A stretch of 64,000 nt of DNA from Lunularia cruciata (GCA_948567375.1 OX419761.1:23562501-23626500); one strand, 5' to 3'; numbered from the stretch's first letter, positions 25,150-36,659 are shown. Program-made: numbers and translations. The notes: generated by a model not told the origin, from the letters alone.

Positions 25150-26222
25150 GTTGTTTGTATATAATATATATACCTTTGTGTTGGTAATTTCTTTGTGTTT
25201 GTCACCTATATAGATCTTTAGCCATGTACAATAGACCCCAATCAAGGGAAGACAATTTATCTAGACCGTTATCTCAAGTGTAGACCAATAAGTTATGCAG
25301 AGTATACAATAAAATTATTGACACATATGCCATATCACCACATAATCAATTAGGGAGATAAGGTAGTTACATTAGGGTTAGCCTTGATAGGAGTAGAGTT
25401 AATTATGGGATCCCAGAGGCATATGACCATCAGATTTGTCCCATCTTTTGTAATAAGAGGTATAAGGGAATTAGCACCAAAAGCAATACAAGTTCAGTCC
25501 CAGAATTCCACATCACACTTTTCTATCCAATTTGTACATGTGCAATCTACTTACATGTGTGTATGCAAATTGGGTTTTATCTTGATGAAGATGTGCGAAG
25601 ACCTCCATTATCCTTAGTGTCTCAATTTTAATGTTATGTATGTTTTTTGATTGTTGGATCAAGTAGTGGTGAGAAACTTGAAGTAAGATTGCAAGTGTTG
25701 GAATGCAAGAAGGCATTCAATCTTGATTGGGGTGTTGGGTCCATGAGGTTTTGAAAAATCAGAGTGATACATTGAGAAGTCATAATGGTTGTGAGTATTG
25801 TAAAGCACCACATATAATGAAAAGTCCAATGTGTCATAAACCTACAATATAGTGATGGGAATGCCTTCTGTAAAGATTAGAATGTTCTCCTTAGCATTAT
25901 AATATGCACAACATAATTAATTGCAAGTGAGAGATCTTTGGGGTTGTTGATCTTTGTGACTTTCAACATAGATTGTATTATTACCTTTAGGAGCACCATT
26001 AGTAGTATATCTTTCATAGAAGTGATTAAATTGTTTTAATTTTATGTAGTGCACCACTATGGAGTGCATTACCCTCTTCTAGGAATATTTCATGCTCAAG
26101 AGGTTAAAAATGTAACAATAGAAAAATCGTGACAAGGTGACACTTTCTCTTCAACTCTAGCCATTTTCAAACTGTATCCTTGTGGGAATGATCTGTTCTT
26201 ACCAATCATGCTATTAGTACAT
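25150..26222 (+). repeat. Possible divergent family-B LTR, plus orientation
   Basis: Starts right after the coiled-coil relic's stop and ends with CTCAAGAGGTTAAAAATG near 26095-26120, resembling the CCCAAGAGGTTAAAC landmark near the end of family-B LTRs. The rest is too diverged to align by eye. No coding frame recognised. Confidence 0.3.
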
Positions 26223-27218
26223 TGTCTTTCTCTCTCTAGGAACACATTGGGTGCCTAGCTATGGAGCTTATGGATCAAAGGTTGTGTGTATATCTTGCAC
26301 TAATAGTTTGAGCCTAACTGTTACACAATCACCCAAAACTTCTAATTTTATTTCTAATGTTCCTTCTATCAGGTAGGAGAATGATGTGCAACCTAACTTG
26401 TCATCATCACATGCACTCTTGGTTTGTTGGCCATCACTTCTAGCCTTACCAAAGAGAAATACACAAAACAATATAATGAATAAATACACATTAGAAGGAA
26501 AGAACCTAAGTGCAATGCTTGCACACAAATTCAAGCCAATTGGGCATAAAATCAAGCATGCAAGCATGGAGAGGATCCAAACATAAGAAATTTAGCAAAA
26601 CCTATCCATGCTTATGGTATAAATGAGCTTTAGAACATCCATACTCTATCAATAAGATAATTTCCATCTCTACTCCAATTTCCATCTATACTCCAATTTC
26701 CTATTTCCATCTATACTCCACTAAGTACTCCAAGTTCATCCAATTTATACTCCAAGGAGAGAAATTCTATGCCTTTTTAATTGGGAAATCTTTATGAGAC
26801 TCAAATGAAAATAAATTTTTTAGCTTACTTTATATGTTATAAACCTCAACGGAAAGCTTTCAAAATAATTTTTCTAATGATATAAGGAATTCATCAATCT
26901 GACTAGTATTATTCCCTTGACAAGGTCTCAAACTTGGGTTGATTTCTATAATTTTAACCTTAATTTTGAAATTCCTAATTGAGGGTTTCTCTTGGTTTTT
27001 TGGCAGACTTTCATCAAATTTTTGGTTCAAAGGTATATATAATCCTCACCAACACTCAAGCAACCTAAAATTTTCAATCATAGTTACAAATGTAAGCATT
27101 TGCATTCAATTATGATTGGAGGTAGAAATGCTCCAATGAGCTTACAAGAGTATTTTTTATAGATTTTATTGCATCAACTCTCATCCCCAATAAACCTTGA
27201 GCTGACACAATTTTACAT

Positions 27219-27252
27219 ATGATGATGATGATGATTATTATTATTATTATTT
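27219..27252 (+). repeat. ATG/ATT microsatellite
   Basis: About five ATG units run into about six ATT units within the R1 repeat; the partner copy lacks this run. Confidence 0.8.
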
Positions 27253-27372
27253 TGATATTTCTATCTAAACATCCATAAAATTTTAAAGCTCAATCCAATC
27301 TTAATACCTAGATATTGATCAATTTCAAGTTGTGCTAACTTTTGAGCTCTATAGACCCAAGTATACTTGATC

Positions 27373-28060
27373 TGTAACACCTATTTGTGCATGTATGTGA
27401 TATTGTAATATTAAACTTGGTATTATAAGTACTTGAGAGATATTATTTGTATAGAGATTAAAGATAGTTCTACATTAATCATAATTAGTTAAAGTTATTC
27501 ATAGCTAAGATAGAGGGAGCATTAATTTAGAGGAAATGAAAAAGATGAGCACCACTATTTTGGATTCTAGTGTATTGACTTGGTATTATTCCTAGGTGTT
27601 TGGCCTTGCGGAAAAAGTTGAGCACTCTTGGACCCATAAGCCTTTTTGCTTCAGATTCTTTTATAGTCCAAAGATAACCCATGTGAAGGAATACTTGAGT
27701 GAGTAGTTAGGTCAAGACAAGACCACATGCTTAGCAGAATATTCCCATGAGTATGAATATTCCTTTAGACTTTAGACTTTATTTGACCTTTAGCCTAATA
27801 ACTTGAGTTACTCCAATAATTAGTAATGTTAGTGTGTAACTATTTCACAAGTGTATAAACTAGGGGTGAGTTGGTACTCATCATCTTTTCATTTGCAATT
27901 ATCTCTCTCTCACTGAATTCTCTAATGAGCAATGGTTTGAGTCTTGGAGTGTTAGCCTTGGAAGAGTATGATGGAGTTGGGGTTCCTTGCCTCCTTGCCT
28001 CCTTGCTTGGCATAATAGCCATTGGAGGTTCATCCTAAGTGATAGACAGGCTAGCTCACA
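27373..28060 (+). repeat. Family-A solo LTR
   Basis: A 688-bp insertion beginning TGTAACACC and ending GCTCACA, matching in reverse complement the LTRs at 39372-40053, 47072-47781 and 49739-50641. The flanks rejoin in the uninterrupted R1 copy near 53870. Five-base flanks (TGATC and TATCC) are only loosely alike, so the duplication has decayed or the edge is off by a base or two. Confidence 0.7.
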
Positions 28061-28849
28061 TATCCAAGATGTTGAATTATATATTTTAGTAGTTCATGTG
28101 AAATCTTTGCACAAAGGTGCAAGACCTAAGCATCAATGATACTAGAAATCTTCATGGATTGATTCAAACAAGAGCTTGAGAAGAAACCAAGATCCCAAAC
28201 TTGATCATAATCTTATCCTCAAACAATTTGATTTCCAATGCACCAACTTCCATTGATTAGATCAGATTTGATATTGACTTAAACATGGAATTTTTTGAGG
28301 TAACAACGATAAGCACTTTGTCTTATCTTTAGCCTTATTGACAGATCATGAAAAGATATGACAAAACTCTCAAAATTCTCTATGGGTATGAATTCTACCC
28401 CCTTGCTTCAATTGATCCTAACCCACCCAAAAACTCCTCAAATCCCTTGGTCTTTTGTCTCCAAAACATATCTCATTAGCTCCTCTCTCCAACCTTGACC
28501 TTCTATCCCCAAATAACTTCCTTTAACTCTCTCAATCCTCAAAAACTTTAGACTTCCCTTGTTCAAGCCCAATCACTTACACTTTTCTTTATTAGCTTTT
28601 TCTCTTTTTGACAAATGGATCTCACAACTCCACCTTCAAGCCCTTAAACTAAATTAAGGACTTCTTCTTCCACAAGAGCATATAAATTGGCAAGTCCTAG
28701 AATTGTCCATAAGTAAGCACAAGAAGGACAATAGGACCAACAATGTCCATCGTTGATGTAAGAATATGGAGTTTAGCAACGTAGTTAGTAAGGCTAACAA
28801 GATAGAGAGAATAAGCCAAATAAGCCTAGAATATTCCAAAAAGCATCTA

Positions 28850-29035
28850 GGAAGCTTCTTGGGAAGCTTCCCAACTAGTTAACTTGCACTCCAAGTAGGT
28901 CACTTCTAGAAACTTCTAACTAGTTTAGCTTGCACGCCAAATAGGTGGTTTCTAGAAGGAAGCTTCTTTAGAAGCTTCCTAGTTAACTTGGCTTGCACTC
29001 TAAGAAAGCGGCTCAAGGAAGCTTCTTGAGAAGCT
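28850..29035 (+). promoter_or_regulatory. Heat-shock-element-like GAA/TTC array in U3 of the 5' LTR
   Basis: Heat shock factors bind contiguous inverted nGAAn pentamers. Here TTCTAGAAACTTC (28904-28916) gives three contiguous units, and GAAGCTTC dimers recur at about 28851, 28863, 28971, 29018 and 29029. The array lies 25-210 bp upstream of the TATA box. Function is inferred only. Confidence 0.45.
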
Positions 29036-29058
29036 TCACAAGGGCCTTGTATGCTACC

Positions 29059-29066
29059 TATAAATA
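29059..29066 (+). promoter_or_regulatory. TATA box of the chromovirus 5' LTR
   Basis: TATAAATA lies about 105 bp before the LTR end, suitable for a transcript start near 29090. The 3' LTR has the weakened TTTAAATA. Confidence 0.65.
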
Positions 29067-29171
29067 CCAAAGCCGAAGCTCATGCTAGGCATTTAGAGTT
29101 TTCTCACATTCAAGCGTCCCAATGTAAACTTCCATTCTCCTATTTCTCTCCTTGGTTTTGGTCTTTTACAT

Positions 29172-29183
29172 TGGTATCAGAGC
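29172..29183 (+). promoter_or_regulatory. Primer-binding site, initiator tRNA-Met type
   Basis: TGGTATCAGAGC is the classic plant retrotransposon primer-binding site complementary to the 3' end of initiator methionine tRNA, one base after the 5' LTR end. Confidence 0.95.
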
Positions 29184-29440
29184 AGGAATGGGATGGATGG
29201 AATTTATGGACCACCAAATCCACTTCCACCAAACCATTGAGATTTTTGTGTCCAAGTGCTACCCAAGCATCATTTCATGCAATTCATCACCTCACACTTT
29301 GGATAAGATATTCTGCATCTAATCACCATATCTGAGGAACTCTTTATACTCCCGGTCATAAATTATGGAGAACGGTGGACGTGTTGTTTCTATGTGTTAA
29401 TAAATTAGATAGATTAGGATGGAGTGATAGAGTAGCAACC

Positions 29441-30340
29441 ATGGCGGCAATACCCGATGTTATCCTTGTTATGTAGCAACAAATTGAGCACCTTACTCAA
29501 TTGTTGGATGAATGAGATCTTTGACGACAAGAGCATGTAGAGAGAGTACCAATTCAAGAAGGAGAAGATTGGATCAGATTCCCTAAACCCAAGGTACTTG
29601 AAGACAAGAATATCCTGGGTGTAGTGGAGAATTTTGTGTTTGACTGTGAATGTTAATTTGAAGCTACCAATCTACAAGACAAGCAAAAACAAATTTTCTT
29701 GGCTTCTAGCCAACTGGATCGAGTAGCAAAGCTATGGTGGAGATTCCAAGTGGAGCAAGCTGAATGAGAAATTGTTGCACCAATCTTGACATAGGCAGAA
29801 TTCAAGAGTGCAATAATTAGTTGGTTCCAAGCTATAAATGCCATACGAGCTACATGGGATAAGTTGGCAGAGTTGGCTCTGTAAGAAGTTACATCACGTA
29901 GTTCCAAAACACTATCATGCAAATCCCAGATATATTGGAAAGTGAAGTTTTGGATCAATTTGTGAGGGGCTTAAAGGAAATAAAAAAATTAGAGGTAACA
30001 ATGCAAGAGCCACAACACTTGAAAGAAGCCATGCGGTTGGCCGAACATTTTGATTCCTTGGTGGCAACAACTTGGTCTCGACCTTGACCTCCATAGAGCC
30101 TACCAATACACTTCACATGAGTGGAGGAGCCAACACCAATGGAGATTGATGCCATTCAATGAAGACCACTTCGCATGATAGATAGACAGAAATTGCAACA
30201 AAATGGTGGTTGATTTTATTGTTGTTAATTGGGACATTGTATTGCTGAATGTCCACTCAAGAATGGACGACCTCAACAAGTTGCACAGGTGGAGGTTGTG
30301 GAGCAGAATGATAAGAGAAACAAGGAATCCTAGTAGGAGG
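29441..30340 (+). pseudogene. Chromovirus gag relic
   Basis: From ATG 29441 (MAAIPDVI) a capsid frame can be followed with several stops: EGEDWIRFPKPKVLED, then LASSQLDRVAKLWWRFQVEQ and ELAL, typical of gypsy gag. Near 30205-30260 a decayed CCHC knuckle reads FYCC, then LGHCIAECPLKNG. It precedes the protease frame by about 20 bp. Product would be the capsid/nucleocapsid polyprotein. Confidence 0.75.
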
Positions 30341-30362
30341 TTTCAAGCCACCTACTAGGAGC

Positions 30363-32459
30363 TTGATTAGTTCCAATTGGATTGAAGGCTCGACCTATGC
30401 AAGTCTTCACTTGCAAGGTACGATGTCTAATCGGGGTTGTAGGATTTTGGTTGATTCTGGAAGTTTAGAGAATTGCATGTCTAAGCAAGTAGCAAAGGAA
30501 TTGGGTATTCCTATCAAGCCAGTGATTGGAAGTAGTTCGATGATGGCGGATGGTAGAAAGAGTTCTGCATTCCGCACCTTGCATCTTGTTACCTTCAAGA
30601 TTGGGAAGGAGTATTTGGAGTGTATGAGGTTTGTAGTGGCACCTCTACACTATGATATCATTTTGGGTCAACCTTGGCTTGAACATCATAAGGTTCAATT
30701 TGATTGGATCCAACAACAAATTCAAGTACAACACCAAGGTAGGAATTTCCGATTAGGTTGTTTGGCACCTCTAAGTAAGATACCTAAGAATAGTCAGCTC
30801 CAAGATGGGAAGTTTGTTGAGAAGGTAGCCATAGAGAAAACCTAGAAGGAAGATGACTCCCAAGATGGGAAGTTTGCCAAGAAGGCAACCATGGAGCAAG
30901 CTTGGAAGAGAGATGAGTCCCTAGAAGGGAAGTTTGTTAGTAAAGTAACCATAGAGCAAGCTTTGGAGGAAGATAAGTCTATATTCACGGTGTGGATCAA
31001 GCCAATTGCACAAGAACAATCTAAGGAGGGTCGGGAGCCTCATCAAGCAATGGTTGATCGGATAGTTAAGGAGTTTGTGGATGTGTTTCCGGATGATCTG
31101 CCAAAGGGATTACTCTCTAATCAAGGTATGCTCTTCAAGATCAAGTTATTGCCAAGGAGTACTCCAATGAGTAGACCAATCTATCGGCTCTCACCAAAGG
31201 AGTTGGAGGAGTTGCAAACAACACTTACAGAGTTGTTGGAGAAGGACTTCATACTACTTAGTACCTCTCCTTGGGGAGCACCGGTACTATTTGTTCCAAA
31301 GAAGGATGGAGGACTTTGTTTTTGTATTGATTATCATGGGCTCAATAAGCAAACCATTAAGAATGCATATCCCTTGCCTTGGATTGATGACTTGCTTGAT
31401 CAACTAAGTGGAGCACACTACTTTTCCAAGTTGGATCTTCACAGCGGCTATTGGCAAATTCCTATTGATGGAAAGATTGCCTTTTGCACAAGGTATGGGC
31501 ATTTTGAGTGGAGAGTTCTACCTTTCAGACTCACTAATGCTCCAGTAGTCTTCATGGATCAAATGCATCAGGTGTTGGATGGACTCTTGGATGGACTCTT
31601 GGATTGGTCTGTGGTGATGTTTTTGGATGATATCTTAATTTATAGCAAGACAGAGGCAGAACACATGAATCATGTGCGAGAAGTCGTCAAACGACTACAA
31701 CAATGGAAATTTTATTGCAAGAAGTCAAAGTGTGCCTTTTGGCAGAAGGAGGTTACCTTCTTGGGTCGTAAGATCTCATGAGAGGGGATCAAGATAGAAG
31801 AAGAGAAGATCAAGGCCATTACTTATTGGCCTACCCCAAAGGATGCTACAGAAGTATGTGCATTCAATGGATTGGCCAGCTTTTACCGACGGTTCATCCA
31901 CTATTATGCTCATGTGGCTGCACCATTGACTGACCTCTTGGGAAAGAGCTCAAGTTTCTAGTGGACCACCAAGCATGAAAAAGCATTTTAGAAGTTAAAG
32001 CATATGGTGTCTTCAAGACCCATTCTTCAACCATATGATCCTCAACTACCTTGTGTGGTTGATTTTGATGCTTCTAACTTTGCAATTGGAGCTATGTTGC
32101 AACAAGAATTCCCAAATAGACTACATTCCATTGCCTTTGTGTCTTGCCAACTAAATACAGTTGAAAGAAATTACTTTGCTCAAGATTGGCAACAACTTGC
32201 AATGGTATATGCCACCAAGATACGGAGACATTACATCTTGGGGAAACAATTGGTCATGCGAACTGATCACAAGCCATTGTTGCAGACCTTACACTTGGAA
32301 CACATGAAGAGTCTACATCATCAATGGGAAGAGCAACTCCAATTTCTTGACATCAAACTTGAGTACAAACCAGGTCGGTTCTATGTCATCCCTAATATTG
32401 ATACCTTATTTGAAGTCTCTTCCTCTCATCACGGTGGCAATTACAACGGTGTGAATTGA
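30363..32459 (+). pseudogene. Chromovirus pol: protease, reverse transcriptase, RNase H
   Basis: One frame throughout, interrupted by stops at 30843, 31779, about 31961 and about 31989. Protease (30363-30842) has the aspartic motif ILVDSGS and the second strand YDIILGQPWLEHH. RT begins near 31090 with the leader PKGLL, fingers around [22 protein letters not shown]-type box [15 protein letters not shown] and an intact catalytic FLDDILIYS (about 31621-31647). A 12-bp tandem duplication (31575-31598) adds four residues ahead of the catalytic box. RNase H (about 32040-32430) shows DFDASNFAIGAML, a Glu in NTVERNY, RTDHKPL and a final Asp in NIDTL. These enzymes process the polyprotein and copy the RNA to DNA in virus-like particles. 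Broken, but motif-rich. Confidence 0.88.
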
Positions 32460-33925
32460 CCCCAAGGTGCATAACAAGTTTCGGTCAGCTCTACAACAAG
32501 ATCTCTTCTTCCAAATGGTACATGGTTGTCTGACAACAGGTGATAAGGAGTACAACACCTTCTCCTTCAAGGAAGGCCTTCTATTCCATGCGGACTGGAT
32601 CTATGTTTGAACCAAAGGTGATCTTTGACTTGTGCGCCTTTAGGAAGCCCATGATTTACCAAAAGCTGGTCATATGGGGGTGGACAAGACCTTGAGTACC
32701 TTCCAATGCCAATGGTGGTGGCCCAATATGGCACAAGATATTTGGGAGTTTTTCTGATTGTGTGAGAGTTGTCAACTCAATAAGGCCAGTAACTAGAAGC
32801 CGAGTGGACTCCTTCAGCCACTTCCCATTCCAACTACTCGTTCGGAACATGTGAGCTTAGATCTCATCACCTCCTTGCCCCAGACACAACAAGGTCACAC
32901 AACAATTGTGGTGTTTGTGGATAAGCTTAGTAAGCAAATCCATTTGGCACCAACGGTTGATATTGTGGATGCTTCAACCTTGGTGCAACTTTACTTCAAT
33001 AATGTATTCAAACAGCATGGGATGCCAGGTGTACTCATCTCCGACCATGATCCTTGCTTCACCAGAAAGTTTTAGCAAACCCTCTTCCAGATACTTGGCA
33101 CCAAGCTTGATTTGTCCACAACCTATCATCCTCAAACTGATGGACAAACTGAAAATGCAAATTGCACCTTGGAAGATATGCTTTGTGCCTTTGTCAACAT
33201 TCAGCATACCAATTGGGATGAATGTCTTGTAGCTACGGAGTTTGCATACAACAGGCAAGCACCGGATTCTCTCCTTTCTTTCTCAATTTTGGCCAAGATC
33301 AGCTTGTCCTAGATTCTCTTCTTGCTCCTCCTCCGTCTCAGGTCCCTAATACTTCAACCTTCTTGACCACCATATCCGAAGCTCTCCAACAAGCCAAATC
33401 TCACCTCCTTGTTACTCACAATCGTCAAAGACAATATGCAGACCACCATCGTCGTGATCTCACCTTTGAAGTTGGTGATAAAGTTATGCTATCCTCTTGT
33501 AATCTACCCCTTCCACTTGATACCCAAGTTCGTAAACTTACCCCTAATTGGATAGGACCTTTTGATGTCACCCAAATTGCCTCTCATGTTGCTTATCAAC
33601 TTGCCTTGCCTTGTCATATGCGCATCTATCCTGTCTTTCATGTTGAAACCCATTGTTCATAACCCCTCTTCTTTCTCCTCTCTAGTCCAACCTCCTCCTC
33701 CCCCTATCCTTATCAATGATCATGAAGAGTACGAAGTTGATCGTATCCTTGCACGTTGCCACATCCAAAGTGGATGCCACCAACATACAGAGTACAAGGT
33801 CCTTTGGAAAGGGTATCCCCTTCATGATGCCACTTGGGAACCTCTTTCTCACCTCCACAATGCACAGAAAGCCATCCAAGAGTTTGAAACTTTAATGGTG
33901 ATGAGGACGTCACCAACTAGCGGTG
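32460..33925 (+). pseudogene. Chromovirus integrase with C-terminal chromodomain
   Basis: Integrase runs in two frames. Zinc-binding His residues lie near 32652-32675 (AGHMGVDKTL) and the Cys pair near 32760-32770 (LCESC). The DDE core shows SLDLITSL, then VLISDHDPCF, then TDGQTENAN, keeping D, D and E. The frame switches near 33260 into the C-terminal domain (WIGPFDVTQIASHVAYQL) that stops at 33660. A second switch leads to a chromodomain (about 33724-33890): EYEVDRILARC, YKVLWKGYP, ATWEPLSHL, with the usual aromatic and acidic residues. Chromodomains of such integrases steer insertion to methylated histone H3 chromatin (family knowledge). Two frameshifts and one stop make it inactive. Confidence 0.88.
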
Positions 33926-33933
33926 GGGGAATA
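33921..33933 (+). promoter_or_regulatory. Polypurine tract of the chromovirus
   Basis: GGTGGGGGAATA lies immediately before the TG of the 3' LTR, where plus-strand DNA synthesis is primed. Confidence 0.8.
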
Positions 33934-34345
33934 TGTAACAATATGGAGTTTAACGACGTAGTTAGTAAGGCTAAGAAAGTAGAGAATAAGCCAAATTAGC
34001 CTAGAATATTCCAAAAAGCATCTAGGAAGCTTCTTGGGAAGCTTACTAACTAGTTAACTTGTGCTCCAAGCAGGTAGCTTCTAGAAGAAAGCTTCTAGAA
34101 GCTTCTAACTAGTTTAGCTTGTATGCCAAGTAGGCAGCTTCTTGAGAAGCTTTCTAGTTAACTTGGCTTGCACTCTAAGAAAGCGGCTCAAGGAAGCTTC
34201 TTGAGAAGCTTCTCAAGGGCCTTGTATGCTACCTTTAAATACCAAAGCCAAAGCTCATGCTAGGCATTTGGAGTTTTCCTATGTTCAAGTGTCCCAATGT
34301 AAACTTCCATTCTCCTATTTCTCTCTTTGGTTTTGGTCTTTTACA
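33934..34345 (+). repeat. 3' LTR of the chromovirus
   Basis: TGTAACAATATGG to GGTCTTTTACA, 412 bp. It differs from the 5' LTR by about 30 substitutions and three small indels by eye. TTCTAGAAGCTTC at 34093-34105 is a perfect three-unit heat-shock-element match, with further units at 34078-34087 and about 34190-34212. Confidence 0.93.
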
Positions 34346-34778
34346 ATTGATGCCATAAACACATGCCCAAAATATGCTACCATCCAAGCTCAAAAGTGAT
34401 CATAGAGCAAAATCTAAAGCTTGATGAGAAAATTATTTAGGAGTAGCAGATCAGAAGTGTAGAATAGCTCTTGTTTCAACTCTTCTTCCAACACTCTAGC
34501 ACCTACACTATGCTGCAACTCTCACTCAATGTCCTCTTGCTCAAGACTCCTAAAATTAAAACACCTGTCATCCATCAAATCTCCACCACCTATATACATC
34601 AAAGCACTCAAGGAGAAAAAAATTTGTAATCCACATGGGCAATCACTTGAATGTTCACTGATTTCTGACATAGCAAAAGCTCAACAATAGGATCTATTGT
34701 ATAATCTAGTATAGTATGGAGATAAACCACACTAAACTACTCTTCATTGGCTACATAAACCACAACATGATAACATCA

Positions 34779-36650
34779 AAATTTTGTTATCATAGCATTA
34801 CTCTTCATGTTATCTACCTTTGCCTTTAATTTATACTCATTTTCATGCATCTTCTTTGTCAACATTATGTAATCCATCAGTTCTTATCATTTACCCTATA
34901 AATAGGTAGTAATAATTGCAAAAGATTGAGTGCCATCTATCAGATCAATTTCTTTGCCTTCTCTTTGTATTAATATTTTGAGTTATTTGGATATAAACTA
35001 TTATGGAAAAGAAGGCATGCTCATTCAATCAACATCACTTACCATTTTTCCTTCATTAAGTACATTCTCCAATGTGGTATTTTTTTGCAATTGTAATCTC
35101 TAGCCTTTCTTCTTTTAGTATTTGGTCTTTGGGAGGTGATACCAACCCCATCTTTGTTTCTTTGGACTTGGTGTCCAGCACTCAAGGTCAGCTCATCCTC
35201 CTCCAACTTGTTCTTGTCTTCTTTTTCCTCTAGTTATTCCTTGAATAATAAGTTGATGGCTTCTACTTCTTCTTCTACCTTATTTGGTTGCTTTAGTGCT
35301 CTTGTTAGTAGCTTGACTGCTGGTCTTGAGATTGCTCTCTTCTTTGTGACATTTACCTTTAACACCTCCACAAATTTCCCCATCCTTGCAAAGTTCTCAT
35401 CTACCATTCAAATACTCTTCATTGCTAATATACCCTTGAATTGTCATACAACAAAGGCTTATGATAAAAATAACCAAGGAACCTTTGCCTTTCTTTGCTA
35501 GTGAGTAGATTTATTCCCATGTAGAAATGAATAGCAATGGGAACAATATAATGAATGTCGTAATCTCTTTTCAAGTCCTTGACCATTTTCAAGTGTAGTA
35601 GTGGAATATTTGGCTCAAATTCATAAGCACTCCTTGGTACACATACTCAAAGAAGATTGCTTAATTAATCATTAAATATGTATTGCAATGTGGCTTGAAT
35701 AATGGCATAAAAGAAGACATGATTGCCAATGAGCTGGATTTAAAACCTTGCTCTTCAACCATTAGTCATTGAATGTTCTTCGGTAAAGGAATCAGATATC
35801 TTGTTGTTCATTTCCTTCCCAATGTCTCCAAACTTCATAACCAAAGTCATTCCCTTTGGATTGCCTATATCACCTCCCAACACCATGGTCTAGTCCTCTT
35901 TGGTCCAAATCTAGGGGTTACCACAAAGGTTTCCACTCTCCTTTGGCAGTCCATCAATCATTTTGTGTACTGCTCTTGGTTCCCCAATATCCCAATTCCA
36001 TAAAAGGAATGAAAAATGCAAATTTAGGATTAGCTCCTTCCTTATTTCCATCCCCCATTTGTCTACCATAGGATTTTGAACTGAGAAACGTATCAACTTT
36101 GGTTGACCTCCCTTCTCTGCCATCCTTAGAAACTTCAATCATAGAGCTCCAAACCAAAAGAGAGGAAAATACTTATGCTAATCTAGTTGTGAAGGTCTTT
36201 GACTAAATCACAGTTAGTGAAATTCACTTCTCTAATGTGAAATCAATCAATGGGAGAAGAAAATTATCACTCTAGAATTTTAACTCATTGGTCTTTAGTA
36301 GGTACAATGACCTCTTTCTTAAGGAGGTGCCAATGGCCTCCTTTGGTGGCAAGTATTTAGGTGGCAATGATATAATTTAAACTTAGGTATCGTCTTTGGC
36401 CAAATAGCATTTGTGCAAAGAGTCTTTGTCCAAATAGCCTTTGTACAAAGAGTCTTTGTTAACATTTTCAGCTCTTTTAGAGTAGGTCTTCTTTGCCCTC
36501 CTTTGGATTTCACTTCACACTCTTAGCTCAAAAATGCAAAAGAAATCTTAGTACTTACAACAAAAAGGAATTCTTTCTAATAACACAAAGAACTACTTCC
36601 TTCACTGTACAAAACTAAGGAAGAAAAAATAAATTTTCAAAAGAAATAAC
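34779..36650 (-). pseudogene. Decayed retroelement segment of unknown family
   Basis: The part at about 35760-36650 resembles 11340-11650 plus 13370-13740, so it belongs to a repeat seen twice. Minus-strand frames read like protein: near 36150-35950 KFAFFIPFMELGYWGTKSS, and near 35400-35170 MVDENFARMGKFVEVLKVN followed by a Glu/Lys-rich stretch. I do not recognise the product. It could be the 3' part of the gypsy element near 13-19 kb or an unknown ORF like that at 22240-25146. Nothing supported at 34779-35100. Confidence 0.35.
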
Positions 36651-36659
36651 TTCTTAAAA

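Larger units (their letters stand above)
28757..29170 (+). repeat. 5' LTR of the chromovirus
   Basis: Starts TGTAAGAATATGG and ends GGTCTTTTACA, 414 bp. The U3 part holds many AAGCTT-centred palindromes and TTC/GAA pentamers, then a TATA box at 29059-29066. Followed two bases later by the primer-binding site. Confidence 0.93.
28757..34345 (+). mobile_element. Near-complete Ty3/gypsy chromovirus, 5.6 kb
   Basis: Two LTRs (28757-29170 and 33934-34345, TG...CA, roughly 90 percent alike by eye) flank a tRNA-iMet primer-binding site, gag, protease, RT, RNase H, integrase, chromodomain and a polypurine tract in canonical order. Five-base flanks are GTTGA and ATTGA; the empty paralogous site near 54470 reads ATTGATACCATAAA, so the duplication was ATTGA with one later change. 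Gag and pol carry several stops and frameshifts, so this copy is inactive. It is younger than the R1 repeat it entered. Confidence 0.93.
26223..34778 (-). repeat. 2-kb LTR-like repeat (R1), copy 1, interrupted by two insertions
   Basis: The outer parts (26223-27372, 28061-28756 and 34346-34778) together match the continuous copy at 52830-54897. On the minus strand both begin TGATGTT-TCATGTTGTGG, and similarity stops exactly there on the outer side, as expected of an LTR start. The other end is near TGTCTTTCTCTC. A family-A solo LTR (27373-28060) and a chromovirus (28757-34345) interrupt it. A short inner part (26395-26590) also resembles 63076-63300, the leader of the PHD-family element, so R1 may be the LTR or leader of a related gypsy family. 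No target duplication found. Confidence 0.55.

Noticed and set aside
27373-28060. Reading 27840-28022 as a small gene
   Set aside because: It lies wholly inside a solo LTR that occurs four times in the window.
35136-35501. 121-codon Ser/Leu-rich plus frame
   Set aside because: Antisense of a Glu/Lys-rich minus-strand relic that is part of a repeated element.
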